Source of the DNA: Rahnella aceris
GTDB taxonomy: Bacteria; Pseudomonadota; Gammaproteobacteria; Enterobacterales; Enterobacteriaceae
Direction of reading: 5' to 3'
NCBI RefSeq assembly: GCF_011684115.1
Contig: NZ_JAADJV010000004.1
Span: forward strand, 124,001-188,000
Length of the DNA stretch: 64,000 nt
The first letter of the stretch is position 1; the number at the start of each line of letters is the position of its first letter. This document shows positions 29,048 to 39,060 of this stretch, piece after piece. A model generated the notes under the pieces. The model was not told the origin of the DNA and did not search any database. It saw only the letters and a program-made list of their open reading frames with translations. The position numbers were made by a program, and so were the translations under genes.

Positions 29048-31462
29048 CTATCGTTTGGCCTGCCAGATGCGCTGCTGATAATCGCGGATGGAACGGTCAG
29101 CGCTGAACATGCCTACACGGGCCGTGTTGAGCAAGGTACGGCGGGTCCATTCATCGGCATTACGGTAAAGCGCATCGACCTGTTTTTGCGCCTCGCAATA
29201 GGTGGCAAAATCCGCCAGCACCAGATACGGATCACCGCCATCGAGCAGACTGTTGAGCATCAGATCGAAGGCCTTTTTGTCACCACTGGCATAAAAACCG
29301 CTGGCCAGTTCGTCGAGAATGGCTTTGAGATGTTTGTCCTTTTTCACCAGCGCTTTCGGCTTGTAGCCTTTTTTCAGCTGCGCTTTTACCTCATCAACGG
29401 TCAGTCCAAAGATAAAGATGTTGTCCTCGCCGACTTGTTCGGCAATTTCGACGTTGGCACCATCCAGCGTGCCGACGGTCAGCGCACCGTTCAGCGCCAG
29501 TTTCATATTGCCGGTACCGGAAGCTTCTTTGCCTGCGGTAGAAATCTGCTCGGAGACATCCGCCGCCGGGATCATCAGTTCAGCCACCGACACGCAATAA
29601 TCCGGGATGAATACCACTTTGAGACGATCGGCGACGATCGGATCGTTGTTGATCTTCTCTGCCACCTGATTGATCGCATAGATGATATTTTTGGCGAGGT
29701 AATAGCCGGGCGCGGCTTTTGCACCGAACAGGAATACACGCGGCACGATGTCGAGTTTCGGGTTATCGCGGATCTGGCGGTACAGTGAAAGAATGTGCAG
29801 AAGATTGAGATGCTGACGTTTGTACTCGTGCAGACGTTTGATCTGCACATCGAAAATCGCGTCCGGATTAAGCCGGATCCCCATGCGCTGCCAGACGTAT
29901 TCCGCCAGCCGCACTTTGTTATCGTGCTTAATTTTGCGGTACTGTTTGCAGAATTTTTTGTCTTTAACGCCGTCTTCCAGACCTTTCAGCAGGTCCAGAT
30001 TATTGACCCAACTGTCGGTTTTCAGCCGTTCATCAATCAGTGCCGACAGCGCCGGATTACATTGTTTAAGCCAGCGGCGCGGCGTGATGCCGTTAGTCAC
30101 GTTATGGAATTTTTCCGGCCACAACTGGTGATACTCCGGGAACAGATCTTTGACCACCAGATCCGAATGCAGCGCCGCCACGCCGTTAACCGCAAAACCC
30201 GCGACCACGCAGAGGTTCGCCATACGCACCTGTTTGTCGTGATGCACGGCAAGTTTCGCCCAGACCGCCTCATCACCCGGCCATTCTTTGCTGACCCGTT
30301 TCTTAAAGTTGGCGTTGATCTGTTTAATGATCTGGAAATGACGCGGCAACAGGCTGCGCACCAGTCGCTCGTCCCAGGTTTCCAGCGCTTCCGGCATTAG
30401 CGTATGGTTGGTGTACGCGAAGGTGCGGCTGGTGATGTGCCACGCGTCATCCCAGCTCAACTGATGCTCGTCGAGCAGCACGCGCAGCATTTCAGGAATA
30501 GCGATGGTCGGGTGCGTATCGTTGAGCTGGATGACTTCATAATCCGGCAGTTCGCTGATTTTGCGGCCAAGGAAATGATGACGCCGCAGGATATCGGCCA
30601 CCGAGCAGGCGCACTGAAAATACTGCTGCATCAGGCGCAGGCGTTTACCGGCCTGATGGTTGTCGTTCGGATACAACACTTTGGTGAGTTTGGCGGCGTC
30701 GATACCCTGTTGTTCGGCTTTCAGAAACTCGCCGTCATTAAACTTTTCGAGATCAAACGGGTGCGGATGCGTGGCTTCCCATAAGCGCAGCGGTTGCGTG
30801 ATACCGTTGCGGTAACCCATTACCGGTAAATCCCAGGCTTCGCCACGCAGGGTAAATTCCGGCTCCCAGCGTGAAACGCCCTGCTCATTTTTCACGATTT
30901 TACCGCCAATACCGACGCTGACCGCCAGCGAACTGTTGTGGCGGAACCACGGATATTCGCTGCGGTGCCAGTCGTCCGGCGACTCTTTCTGTTTGCCGTC
31001 AACAAAACGCTGGCGGAATAAACCGTACTGATAATTCAGGCCGTAACCGATGCCGGGCTGCCCGACGGAAGCCATCGCATCGAGATAACAGGCCGCCAGC
31101 CGTCCCAGCCCGCCATTGCCCAGCGCCGGATCAATTTCTTCTTCCAGCAGGTCGGTCAGGTTGATATCAAACTGCTCCAGCGCAGCGGCAATTTTTTCGT
31201 ACCAGCCGAGATTAATCAGGTTGTTACCGGTGAGACGCCCGACCAGAAATTCCATCGAGATATAGTTAACGTGGCGGATGACTTTTTTGCTTTTACTGCT
31301 GACCGGCTCATTTTGCGGGGGAATTTGTTCCGCGACGGCGGCGCTGACCGCATGCCACCACTGGTGCCGGGTCATATCTGAAGCTGAAGTGAGTCCGAAC
31401 GCTTGCCACTGGCGGGTGAGCGCCGCCAAAAAAACATCCTGCTTGAACGTGATCTTCGACAT
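29048..31462 (-). CDS. malP: Maltodextrin phosphorylase
   Basis: 804-residue GT35 phosphorylase that releases glucose-1-phosphate from maltodextrins. The pyridoxal phosphate lysine lies in the motif [16 protein letters not shown]. It is paralogous to glgP in this window (45.8-48.2 kb); the shorter length and position next to malQ mark it as MalP. The MalT gene that flanks malP in E. coli is not present here; the ula operon comes next instead. Confidence 0.96.
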   Translation of the reverse strand: MSKITFKQDVFLAALTRQWQAFGLTSASDMTRHQWWHAVSAAVAEQIPPQNEPVSSKSKKVIRHVNYISMEFLVGRLTGNNLINLGWYEKIAAALEQFDINLTDLLEEEIDPALGNGGLGRLAACYLDAMASVGQPGIGYGLNYQYGLFRQRFVDGKQKESPDDWHRSEYPWFRHNSSLAVSVGIGGKIVKNEQGVSRWEPEFTLRGEAWDLPVMGYRNGITQPLRLWEATHPHPFDLEKFNDGEFLKAEQQGIDAAKLTKVLYPNDNHQAGKRLRLMQQYFQCACSVADILRRHHFLGRKISELPDYEVIQLNDTHPTIAIPEMLRVLLDEHQLSWDDAWHITSRTFAYTNHTLMPEALETWDERLVRSLLPRHFQIIKQINANFKKRVSKEWPGDEAVWAKLAVHHDKQVRMANLCVVAGFAVNGVAALHSDLVVKDLFPEYHQLWPEKFHNVTNGITPRRWLKQCNPALSALIDERLKTDSWVNNLDLLKGLEDGVKDKKFCKQYRKIKHDNKVRLAEYVWQRMGIRLNPDAIFDVQIKRLHEYKRQHLNLLHILSLYRQIRDNPKLDIVPRVFLFGAKAAPGYYLAKNIIYAINQVAEKINNDPIVADRLKVVFIPDYCVSVAELMIPAADVSEQISTAGKEASGTGNMKLALNGALTVGTLDGANVEIAEQVGEDNIFIFGLTVDEVKAQLKKGYKPKALVKKDKHLKAILDELASGFYASGDKKAFDLMLNSLLDGGDPYLVLADFATYCEAQKQVDALYRNADEWTRRTLLNTARVGMFSADRSIRDYQQRIWQAKR

Positions 31463-31564
31463 AGGGCAGTCTCTTTTCAGTCTGAGGGGACGGAATGCTT
31501 CCGTGAGAAAAAGTGTGATCGCGATATCTATGTATAAACCCTATGCTGGAAAAATGCTCACTGC

Positions 31565-31574
31565 GGGGATGAGG
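31565..31574 (+). promoter_or_regulatory. MalT-box-like sequence upstream of malPQ
   Basis: GGGGATGAGG matches the MalT box (GGGGA[T/G]GAGG), about 100 bases before malP. A weaker match, GGGGACGGAA, lies at 31486-31495. MalT control of malPQ is established in E. coli. Confidence 0.5.
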
Positions 31575-31607
31575 AAAAATGCATGAAATCATGTCGAAGG
31601 GATGGCG

Positions 31608-31671
31608 GAGATGCCATTAAAACCCCGCCCCAACCCTCACCTTCGCAGGGGAGGGGTTTTAATGGCATCTC
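31608..31671. repeat. Long inverted repeat with REP-like core
   Basis: Perfect 19-bp arms (31608-31626 and 31653-31671, GAGATGCCATTAAAACCCC and its complement) enclose 26 bases containing CTTCGCAGGGGAG. The core resembles the GC-rich palindromes at 45.6-45.8 kb and 60.5-60.6 kb. It lies just after the ulaF stop and may act as the ula terminator. Confidence 0.8.
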
Positions 31672-31679
31672 AATAGCTA

Positions 31680-32369
31680 TTATTTCTGCCCGTAATACGC
31701 ATCCGGCCCGTGCTTGCGGCTGAAGTGCTTGTGCAGCAAATAATCGTCCATCGGGGTTTGGTCACGTCGGATTGAACCGGTGATCCACGCCATTTTCGCG
31801 ACTTCTTCCAGCACCACCGCGTTGTGTACCGCCTGTTCCGGCGTGATTCCCCAGCAGAACGGGCCATGCTGGGCGACCAGAATACCCGGCATATGCAGCG
31901 GATCGATGCCGGTCAGCGACGCGGCGATAACTTTGCCGGTTTCCAGTTCGTACTCTCCGCTGACTTCCTGACGCGATAAAGGCCGGGTGCAGGGAATGGC
32001 ACCGGCAAAATAATCCGCGTGTGTGGTGCCGAGTGGCGGGATGGCGACGCCGGCCTGCGCCCATGAGGTCGCATAGGTCGAATGGGTATGCACGATGCCA
32101 CCAAGCTGCGGGAAACGGGCGTAAAGTTCGAGATGCGTGGCGGTATCTGAAGAGGGTTTGTAATGCCCTTCCACGACGTCGCCTTGCAGGTTCAGCACGA
32201 CCATATCGCTGACCTGCATTTTCTCGTATTCCACGCCGCTCGGTTTGATCACAACAATACCGCGCTCGCGATCAATACCGCTGACATTCCCCCACGTGAA
32301 GGTCACCAGACCAAAAGCGGGCAGCGCCATGTTGGCTTCAAATACGCGTTGTTTCAGTGCATCCGTCAT
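31680..32369 (-). CDS. ulaF: L-ribulose-5-phosphate 4-epimerase (ascorbate pathway)
   Basis: 229-residue class II aldolase-fold epimerase: the last step of anaerobic ascorbate breakdown, giving D-xylulose-5-phosphate. Zinc ligands are seen in [16 protein letters not shown], and the substrate region [15 protein letters not shown] is typical of AraD/UlaF. It overlaps the ulaE stop by four bases. Operon context separates it from AraD. Confidence 0.95.
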   Translation of the reverse strand: MTDALKQRVFEANMALPAFGLVTFTWGNVSGIDRERGIVVIKPSGVEYEKMQVSDMVVLNLQGDVVEGHYKPSSDTATHLELYARFPQLGGIVHTHSTYATSWAQAGVAIPPLGTTHADYFAGAIPCTRPLSRQEVSGEYELETGKVIAASLTGIDPLHMPGILVAQHGPFCWGITPEQAVHNAVVLEEVAKMAWITGSIRRDQTPMDDYLLHKHFSRKHGPDAYYGQK

Positions 32370-33226
32370 CGGGTTTCCTCCATGTTAAGCCCGGCTTTCT
32401 GCATTTTATCGACCACCCAGGCGCGGGCGTTGCGCACTTCCTGCATCGGATCGGCGGCGGTTTCGCTCCACATTTCGATCAGGTACGGCCCGCGATAACC
32501 GCTTTTTTGCAGCGTGGCAAAGCAACGCTCGAACTCCACCACGCCGTTGCCAAAGGGGACGTTTTTGAATACGCCGGGCTGTGTGTCTTTAACATGCACA
32601 GCGACGATATGCCCTGCGCCGCTTGCCAGTTCCATCTGCACGTCGTTATCCCATGCCGATAAATTGCCGATATCCGGATAAAGCTGGAACCACGGATTGT
32701 TCAGGTAATGACTGTAACCCAGCGCTTTGCTGATCGAATTCATCAGCGGGTAATCCATGATTTCCATCGCCAGCGTGACCTGCGCACGACTGGCCATTTC
32801 GACGGACTCCTGCAAGCCATCGCGAAAACGCTCGCGGGTATTTTCATTGGCCTGCTGGTAATACACGTCATAACCGGCAAGCTGGATCACGCGAATGCCG
32901 AGATCCTGCGCCAGCACGATGGCCTTGCGCATGATTTCCAGACCCTGATTGCGGGTTTCATCATCTTCTGCACCAAGCGGGAACCGCCGGTGTGCGCTCA
33001 GGCACATGGACGGAATGCGGATGCCGGTGCGTGATATTGCATCAACTACCTGCAAACGTTGCTCGCGTGACCAGTCCAGCCGCGCCAGCCGGTTGTCGGT
33101 TTCATCCACCGACATTTCAACGAAATCGAAGCCCAGCTCTTTCGCCAGTGTCAGGCGCATCAGCCAGTCTTCGCCCGCAGGCAGGGCTTTTTCATAGATA
33201 CCGAGTGGAACGGCTTTATGCATCAT
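32366..33226 (-). CDS. ulaE: L-xylulose-5-phosphate 3-epimerase
   Basis: About 286 residues, TIM-barrel epimerase that turns L-xylulose-5-phosphate into L-ribulose-5-phosphate. [35 protein letters not shown] and [20 protein letters not shown] match the family. The frame opens 20 codons further upstream inside ulaD; the ATG-ATG pair at 33226/33223 follows AAGGA and matches the family N-terminus. Confidence 0.95.
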   Translation of the reverse strand: MMHKAVPLGIYEKALPAGEDWLMRLTLAKELGFDFVEMSVDETDNRLARLDWSREQRLQVVDAISRTGIRIPSMCLSAHRRFPLGAEDDETRNQGLEIMRKAIVLAQDLGIRVIQLAGYDVYYQQANENTRERFRDGLQESVEMASRAQVTLAMEIMDYPLMNSISKALGYSHYLNNPWFQLYPDIGNLSAWDNDVQMELASGAGHIVAVHVKDTQPGVFKNVPFGNGVVEFERCFATLQKSGYRGPYLIEMWSETAADPMQEVRNARAWVVDKMQKAGLNMEETR

Positions 33227-33236
33227 TCGGTGTTCC

Positions 33237-33893
33237 TTAGCCCCAGAGCTGGCGAATGGATTTTTTGAACTGACGTGCTGCGTCAACCGGATCTTTGGCG
33301 TCGCGGATACTACGTCCGGCGATAAAGACGTGCACCGGAATGTCTTTAAATAGCGGCAAATCTTCCAGCGCCAGTCCGCCGGTAATGGTCACTTTAAAGC
33401 CCATGGCGGAAAGGCGTTTAATCGCCGAGATATCGGCATCGCTCCACGCCACCCCGGCGGCCTGCGCGTCGCGGCTGCGGTGATAAACCACCTGCCCGAT
33501 GCCTGCGTCGTGCCATTCCTGCGCCTGTTCCCACGTCCAGTAACCGGTCAGCTCAATCTGCACGTCGCCGTTAAATTCTTTCGCCACTTCCAGCGCACCT
33601 TTGGTGGTGTTGATGTCGGCACAGCAAATCACCGTCACCCAGTCAGCATGGGCTTCGAAACACATGCGCGAGAGGATTTTTCCGGCATCGGCGATTTTGG
33701 CATCGGCCAGCACAATTTTTTCCGGATACAGCGCCTTGAGGTCACGCACCGCGCGCACACCTTCTGCGACACATAAAATAGTGCCAACTTCGATAATGTC
33801 GACTTCGCTGGCGATCAGACGCGTGGTTTTGTAAGCGTCGTCCATCGACTGGTTATCCAGCGCCACCTGCAACATCGGTAATGAATGAGACAT
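33237..33893 (-). CDS. ulaD: 3-keto-L-gulonate-6-phosphate decarboxylase
   Basis: 218-residue OMP-decarboxylase-superfamily enzyme. It converts 3-keto-L-gulonate-6-phosphate to L-xylulose-5-phosphate and CO2. Active-site stretches [24 protein letters not shown] and [12 protein letters not shown] are all present. Fourth gene of ulaABCDEF. Confidence 0.96.
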   Translation of the reverse strand: MSHSLPMLQVALDNQSMDDAYKTTRLIASEVDIIEVGTILCVAEGVRAVRDLKALYPEKIVLADAKIADAGKILSRMCFEAHADWVTVICCADINTTKGALEVAKEFNGDVQIELTGYWTWEQAQEWHDAGIGQVVYHRSRDAQAAGVAWSDADISAIKRLSAMGFKVTITGGLALEDLPLFKDIPVHVFIAGRSIRDAKDPVDAARQFKKSIRQLWG

Positions 33894-33918
33894 AATATAT
33901 TCCTTCTCTGCTAACGAA

Positions 33919-34389
33919 TTAGTGAACCGCCGTGGCGGAGGTCAGGTCGATCAGATCCAGCACCTGTTGCGCCGTAGTGCAGGCACGCAGGCGGTCAAAA
34001 TTGGCTTCATCATCAAACAGGTTCACCACCTGCATGATGCCGATTTCCTGATGCGCATTGGCATCCACCGCCGCCAGCGTGATGAGAATGTCCACCGGAT
34101 CGTTATCTTCATGATTGAACACCAGCGGTTTTTTCAGCGTCACCAGCGCAAAACCGGTTTTCAGCACACCTTCTTCCGGACGGCCATGCGGCATGGCAAG
34201 CCCGGGCGCGATCACGAAATACGGCCCGAAACGTTCGACGCCGTCCAGAATCGCCTGGTAATAACGCGGCTCTACCACTCCGGCTTCCACCAGCATATCG
34301 ACGCCAATTTTCACTGCGCCCTGCCAGGTTTCTGCTTCTGCGTTGAGGCGAATCGAGTTGTTTTCAGCCAGCGAATCTCGCAGTTTCAT
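33919..34389 (-). CDS. ulaC: Ascorbate PTS EIIA component
   Basis: 156-residue EIIA of the L-ascorbate phosphotransferase system. The phospho-accepting histidine is His68 in [11 protein letters not shown]. It passes phosphate from HPr to UlaB. Third gene of the operon, 10 bases after ulaB. Confidence 0.95.
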   Translation of the reverse strand: MKLRDSLAENNSIRLNAEAETWQGAVKIGVDMLVEAGVVEPRYYQAILDGVERFGPYFVIAPGLAMPHGRPEEGVLKTGFALVTLKKPLVFNHEDNDPVDILITLAAVDANAHQEIGIMQVVNLFDDEANFDRLRACTTAQQVLDLIDLTSATAVH

Positions 34390-34399
34390 ACATCGCTCC

Positions 34400-34708
34400 T
34401 TACTTTTTCAGGTCTGCGGAAAAGTGCGCGTTAATCACTTCCATCACTTTCGGACCGAAGTCCGCCGCCGACAGCATGTTGCGCACGCCGACCACGTATT
34501 TGTTGCCGCTGACGGTGATTTCATCCGCCACGTGCGTGGAGGCGACAATAATGTCAGCCCCGCTCAGCTCGGATTTGTATTCCCCCACCGCGCAGCTATT
34601 CATGGTGTGATCCACGCCTTCCTGCGTCAGAAACTGGCCGATTTTCATCTTCATGATCATCGAACTGCCTTGCCCGCAACCGCATACCGCCAGAATTCGT
34701 ACTGTCAT
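34400..34708 (-). CDS. ulaB: Ascorbate PTS EIIB component
   Basis: 102-residue EIIB. The phosphocysteine is Cys9 in the loop CGCGQGSSM; the second Cys (Cys11) is Asn in the E. coli protein. Phosphorylates ascorbate during uptake by UlaA. A 56-base gap, with several short TTAGTGA repeats, separates it from ulaA. Confidence 0.95.
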   Translation of the reverse strand: MTVRILAVCGCGQGSSMIMKMKIGQFLTQEGVDHTMNSCAVGEYKSELSGADIIVASTHVADEITVSGNKYVVGVRNMLSAADFGPKVMEVINAHFSADLKK

Positions 34709-34764
34709 GGGAACCTCTTTATTTTGTGAGAAGTTATTTGTGAGAAGTCATTAGTGAACAGTCA

Positions 34765-36168
34765 TTAGTGAGAAACGGACTGATTAAGCGCCTGTTTTTC
34801 AGCATCTTCTTCGGCCCGCAATGCGCGACCCGCGAAGAACATGTAGAGCAGCACAATCACCCCAATGACGCCTATAAAGGCCATACCGATGCTGAAGAAG
34901 CCCTGCATCATTGGCGGTGCCAGAATCGACCAGTCTGCCATGCCCATCCAGGCGCTCAGGCCGGTGAGTTTGATGGCCCAGACGCAGCCGAAGATTTCGA
35001 TCATCCCCATCACCAGACAGATTTTCAGCGCCGCGCGCCAGCCGCCGAAGTGATTGGCAAACACGCCGATGGTGGCGTTAGAGAAGAACATCGGGATAAA
35101 GCCGGGGATGATCATGATGGAAGAGCCCATGCCAAACAGAATGGCGACAGCAATCAGCTGGCCGATGGTGCCCCACATAAAGCCCCAGACCACGGCGTTC
35201 GGCGCAAAGCTGTAAATAGCCGCGCAGTCGATGGCCAGCACGGCACCGGGGATCAGGCGTTGGGAGATGCCGTTAAAGGCTTCGGTCAGTTCAGCAACGA
35301 ACATACGCACGCCCTGAATAATGATGAAAATCGCCACTGCAAACATCAGACCGGTTTGCAGGATGTAAATCGTCCAGTGGGTTTTTCCGGCCATTTGCTG
35401 CAGGGTGTCGAGGCCGAAGGAACACAGAATGATGCCGAAGAACACGGTCATCACGATGGCGGTAGACACGATATTGTCATGGAAAATATTCAGCCAGCCC
35501 GGCAGTTTGAGATCTTCAACACTGTCTTCTTTCTTCCCGAGATACGGCGCGATTTTATAAGCGATCCACGAGGCAAATTGCTGCTGGTGACCAATCGAGA
35601 AGCCGCTGTTTTCGGTCACGGCCTGCGTCGGTTTGTACATCATGTTCGAGGTAATGCCCCAGTACAGCGACACCAGAATTGCGGTTGACCAGATGGTGGT
35701 CCACATCGGATAGCCCATGATGAAGAAGAACACCGCAATCAGCCCCGCCTGCTGGAACATGATGTGGCCGGTGAGCATGATGGTGCGAATGCCGGTAATG
35801 CGGCGGAATACCACCATCAGGATATTCAGCGCCAGGGCGATCAGCACCGCGTAACCGACCCAGCTATAGGCCTCGCCCATGCGCTCCACCGTGGCCATCA
35901 TTGAGGCATAGGTATCTGATATTGCACCGTTAATGCCATACACTTCTGAAAGTTTTGCCACCACCGGTTTGAAGGTACCGGTCAGAATGCCGGACCCCGC
36001 CTGCAGTAACATAAAGCCGATAATGGTTTTGATGGTGCCCTTGATAATCACCGTCGCGCTCTTCCTGAGCAGGATGTAACCGAGCATGGTCACAATACCC
36101 AGCAGCAACGGCGCGTTAGTCATTACCTGATTAAAAAATACGGTGAAGATGGTGTAGAGGAATTCCAT
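34765..36168 (-). CDS. ulaA: Ascorbate PTS permease EIIC
   Basis: 467-residue inner-membrane EIIC with about eleven hydrophobic segments, nearly collinear with E. coli UlaA ([93 protein letters not shown]). The ATG at 36168 has GGAGAG before it and matches the family start; a further 16 codons upstream are open but unsupported. First gene of ulaABCDEF, divergent from ulaG. Confidence 0.95.
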   Translation of the reverse strand: MEFLYTIFTVFFNQVMTNAPLLLGIVTMLGYILLRKSATVIIKGTIKTIIGFMLLQAGSGILTGTFKPVVAKLSEVYGINGAISDTYASMMATVERMGEAYSWVGYAVLIALALNILMVVFRRITGIRTIMLTGHIMFQQAGLIAVFFFIMGYPMWTTIWSTAILVSLYWGITSNMMYKPTQAVTENSGFSIGHQQQFASWIAYKIAPYLGKKEDSVEDLKLPGWLNIFHDNIVSTAIVMTVFFGIILCSFGLDTLQQMAGKTHWTIYILQTGLMFAVAIFIIIQGVRMFVAELTEAFNGISQRLIPGAVLAIDCAAIYSFAPNAVVWGFMWGTIGQLIAVAILFGMGSSIMIIPGFIPMFFSNATIGVFANHFGGWRAALKICLVMGMIEIFGCVWAIKLTGLSAWMGMADWSILAPPMMQGFFSIGMAFIGVIGVIVLLYMFFAGRALRAEEDAEKQALNQSVSH

Positions 36169-36285
36169 AAGACTCTCCGTCTGACCTTGTTTGATCTCTT
36201 CAACGCACTTGAACATAACCGCTGCGCTAAAAAGTGAGGGACAAACGCACTCTAATGCTCACATCGAATCAAATAAAGATTCGCA

Positions 36286-36310
36286 ATGATTATTTGTGAG
36301 CAGTCTCGCA
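36286..36310. promoter_or_regulatory. UlaR-like operator overlapping a CRP site, near ulaA
   Basis: ATGATTATTTGTGAGC (36286-36301) is one of several copies of a shared motif in the ula control region. It overlaps TGTGA-GCAGTC-TCGCA (36295-36310), a near-consensus CRP site. It lies 118 bases before ulaA. Binding is inferred from repetition and position. Confidence 0.55.
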
Positions 36311-36458
36311 AGATATCGTCATCGGCAGAATGAGCTAACAAACTAAATCACTCTGTTTTTATGATAAATATCAGCCATATACTACAAAAAAAGGCATGTG
36401 AAAACCGCCTGAAATCCTCCCATCCTCCTTTGTCACCCCCTGCTTAATGCTAAAAATC

Positions 36459-36474
36459 GCTCGTTTATAATCAT
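36459..36474 (-). promoter_or_regulatory. UlaR-like operator, middle of ulaA-ulaG region
   Basis: The minus strand reads ATGATTATAAACGAGC. It shares ATGATTAT and GAGC with the copy at 36286, and 15 of its bases recur exactly before ulaR. The plus strand contains TATAAT, so it might also be a -10 element. Confidence 0.45.
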
Positions 36475-36502
36475 TGTCATTATGAATTTTCGATGATAAG
36501 TT

Positions 36503-36546
36503 CTCACAAACAAATCATATATAATCACTAAATGATTTATTGTGAC
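36503..36546. promoter_or_regulatory. Pair of UlaR-like operators next to ulaG
   Basis: Two further copies of the motif: minus strand ATGATTTGTTTGTGAG (36503-36518) and plus strand ATGATTTATTGTGAC (36532-36546). They lie 35-78 bases before ulaG. With the copy near ulaA, this arrangement fits the DNA-loop repression reported for E. coli ula. Confidence 0.45.
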
Positions 36547-36580
36547 TCTATTTCAAAGCCAACTCAGATGAGGGAATACT

Positions 36581-37645
36581 ATGAGCAAAGTAGAAACGAT
36601 CAGCCGCGAATCCTGGATCCTCAGCACTTTCCCGGAATGGGGCACCTGGTTAAACGAAGAGATCGAGCAGGAAAAGGTCGCGCCGGGCACTTTTGCCATG
36701 TGGTGGCTGGGCTGTACAGGGATCTGGCTGAAGTCTGAGGGCGGCGCGAATATTTGTGTCGATTTCTGGTGTGGCGTCGGCAAGCAAAATCACAGCAGCC
36801 CGCTGATGAAAACCGGCCACCAGATGCAGCGCATGGCCGGTGTAAAGAAGCTCCAGCCAAATCTGCGCACCACACCGTTTGTGCTCGATCCCTTTGCGAT
36901 CAGGGAGATCGACGCGGTGTTATCCACCCACGATCATAACGATCATATCGATGTGAACGTGGCCGCCGCGGTCATGCAAAACTGTGCTGCTGACGTGCCC
37001 TTTATCGGCCCGCAAACCTGTGTGGATTTGTGGATGAGCTGGGGCGTGCCCGCCAGTCGTTGCATCGTGATGACGCCGGGCAAAGTGGTGAGGATCAAAG
37101 ACGTGGAAATTCACGCACTGGATTCTTTCGACCGCACGGTGCTGATCACCCTGCCCGCAGACCAGAAAGCCGCAGGGGTATTGCCGGATATGATGGATCA
37201 GCGCGCGGTGAATTATTTGTTCAAAACGCCGGGCGGTAACCTGTATCACAGCGGCGATTCGCACTATTCCAACTACTACGCCAAACACGGTAACGAATAT
37301 CAGATAGACGTGGCGCTCGGCTCTTATGGCGAAAACCCGCGTGGTGTGACCGACAAAATGACCAGCGTCGATATGCTGCGCATGGCGGAATCCCTCAACA
37401 CCAAAGTCGTTATTCCGTTCCACCATGATATCTGGTCGAATTTCCAGGCCGATCCGCAGGAAATCCGCGTGCTGTGGGAGATGAAAAAAGATCGCCTGAA
37501 ATACGGCTTCAAGCCGTTTATCTGGCAGGTCGGCGGTAAATTCACGTATCCGGATGATAAGGATAACTTCGAGTATCACTATCCGCGTGGCTTTGACGAC
37601 TGCTTTACTACCGAGACTGATCTGCCATTCAAGTCTTTCTTATAA
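36581..37645 (+). CDS. ulaG: L-ascorbate-6-phosphate lactonase
   Basis: 354-residue metallo-beta-lactamase-fold lactonase that opens ascorbate-6-phosphate to 3-keto-L-gulonate-6-phosphate. The metal-binding motif is [12 protein letters not shown], with [12 protein letters not shown] and [13 protein letters not shown] further on. Divergent from ulaABCDEF and ending at its own terminator. Confidence 0.97.
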   Translation: MSKVETISRESWILSTFPEWGTWLNEEIEQEKVAPGTFAMWWLGCTGIWLKSEGGANICVDFWCGVGKQNHSSPLMKTGHQMQRMAGVKKLQPNLRTTPFVLDPFAIREIDAVLSTHDHNDHIDVNVAAAVMQNCAADVPFIGPQTCVDLWMSWGVPASRCIVMTPGKVVRIKDVEIHALDSFDRTVLITLPADQKAAGVLPDMMDQRAVNYLFKTPGGNLYHSGDSHYSNYYAKHGNEYQIDVALGSYGENPRGVTDKMTSVDMLRMAESLNTKVVIPFHHDIWSNFQADPQEIRVLWEMKKDRLKYGFKPFIWQVGGKFTYPDDKDNFEYHYPRGFDDCFTTETDLPFKSFL

Positions 37646-37661
37646 AGTATGTTATGAACAG

Positions 37662-37687
37662 GCGGAGGCAACAGACTCCGCTTTTTT
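37662..37687 (+). terminator. Terminator after ulaG
   Basis: Stem GCGGAG/CTCCGC with an 8-base loop and six T residues, 17 bases after the ulaG stop. Confidence 0.8.
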
Positions 37688-37711
37688 ATAAACCATGTAA
37701 TTGCCATTACT

Positions 37712-37727
37712 GCTCGTTTATAATCAC
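37712..37727 (-). promoter_or_regulatory. UlaR-like operator before ulaR
   Basis: The minus strand reads GTGATTATAAACGAGC, with 15 of 16 bases identical to the copy at 36459-36474. It lies 33 bases before the ulaR start, so autoregulation is possible. Confidence 0.45.
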
Positions 37728-37759
37728 GCGGTAATCACCTATTTACCTGCGGAGCCACC

Positions 37760-38515
37760 ATGACTGAGCCACAACGCCACAACGCTATTCTCGATCTGCT
37801 GCAACGTCAGGGGCAGATTTCCGTCGCTGATGTGATTGATCAGTTTGATATTTCACCCGCTACGGCGCGTCGTGACATCACCAAGCTCAACGAACTGGGC
37901 AAACTGCGGAAAGTGCGCAATGGCGCTGAAGCCGTGAATCAGCCACGCCAGAACTGGACACCGCTGAATATCCATCAGACGCACAATCTCAACGAGAAAA
38001 TGCGCATCGCCAAAGCGGCATCCGAACTGTGCCAGCCGGGTGAAAGCGTGGTGATAAACTGCGGTTCGACGGCGTTTCTGCTCGGCCGTGAAATGTGCGG
38101 AAAAGACATTCAGGTCATTACCAATTATCTGCCGCTGGCCAATTATCTGATTGAACAGGAGCACGACAGCGTGGTGATCATGGGCGGTCAGTACAATAAA
38201 AGTCAGTCAATTACGCTGGCACCACAAGACGGCGATGCCAGCCTGTATGCCGGGCACTGGATGTTCACCAGCGGCGCGGGGCTGACCGCCGATGGCCTGT
38301 ACAAAACCGATATGCTGACCGCGATGGCCGAGCAGAAGATGTTGAATTATGTTGGGAATTTGGCGGTACTGGTCGACAGCAGCAAAATCGGCCAGCGCGC
38401 GGGCATGCTGTTCAGCCGTACCGAACAAATCGATGTGCTGATCACCGGCAAAGAAGCGAATGATGAAATCATCGGGCAATTACGTCAGAAAGGCGTGCAG
38501 GTGATCCTGGTTTAG
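37760..38515 (+). CDS. ulaR: DeoR-family repressor of the ula regulon
   Basis: 251 residues. The N-terminal DeoR helix-turn-helix ([37 protein letters not shown]) is followed by a sugar-phosphate sensing domain ([34 protein letters not shown]). In E. coli UlaR responds to L-ascorbate-6-phosphate. Downstream of ulaG on the same strand, behind a terminator and its own operator-like site. Confidence 0.95.
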   Translation: MTEPQRHNAILDLLQRQGQISVADVIDQFDISPATARRDITKLNELGKLRKVRNGAEAVNQPRQNWTPLNIHQTHNLNEKMRIAKAASELCQPGESVVINCGSTAFLLGREMCGKDIQVITNYLPLANYLIEQEHDSVVIMGGQYNKSQSITLAPQDGDASLYAGHWMFTSGAGLTADGLYKTDMLTAMAEQKMLNYVGNLAVLVDSSKIGQRAGMLFSRTEQIDVLITGKEANDEIIGQLRQKGVQVILV

Positions 38516-38599
38516 CCTTTATCCCTGTATTTCGTCTGGTCTTAGTTGTGCAATTATTGGGTAGAATGGCGGCATAACCTTTTATGAGGCAAGACCAGA

Positions 38600-38920
38600 A
38601 TGGAACAATTTGAAGCAATCAGCGTTGAACAAGCACATTCCCGCCTGACCTCAGGCGAAGCCGTGATGGTCGATATTCGTGACCCGCAAAGCTTCGGCGC
38701 AGCACATGCACCTGGCGCTTATCACCTGAGCAACGACAGCCTGCCTGCGTTTATCCAGCAGGCCGATGCCAAAACACCGGTACTGGTGATGTGCTATCAC
38801 GGCATCAGCAGCCGCGGTGCCGCGCAATTTTTGATTTCTCAGGGTTTCGAATCGGTCTACAGCGTTGACGGCGGTTTCGAAGCCTGGTCGCAAACCTTCC
38901 CGCAAGATATTGAAGCCTGA
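38600..38920 (+). CDS. glpE: Thiosulfate sulfurtransferase GlpE
   Basis: 106-residue single-domain rhodanese. The active-site cysteine is Cys65 in [16 protein letters not shown], numbered as in E. coli. The closing signature VDGGFEAW is intact. In E. coli glpE is followed directly by glpG and glpR; here about 3.3 kb with three genes lies between. Confidence 0.95.
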   Translation: MEQFEAISVEQAHSRLTSGEAVMVDIRDPQSFGAAHAPGAYHLSNDSLPAFIQQADAKTPVLVMCYHGISSRGAAQFLISQGFESVYSVDGGFEAWSQTFPQDIEA

Positions 38921-39060
38921 TCCCTCTTTATTGACGCCGGCGCACGCTATAGTCTTTATAACCAGGCTAATGAGTTTGCGCCGAAAATGTTCTTAAGCTG
39001 AAAAAGCTACCTTTCTCCAGTGTTGATATAATTTCTGCCTACTATCGACAGGATTCCAAG

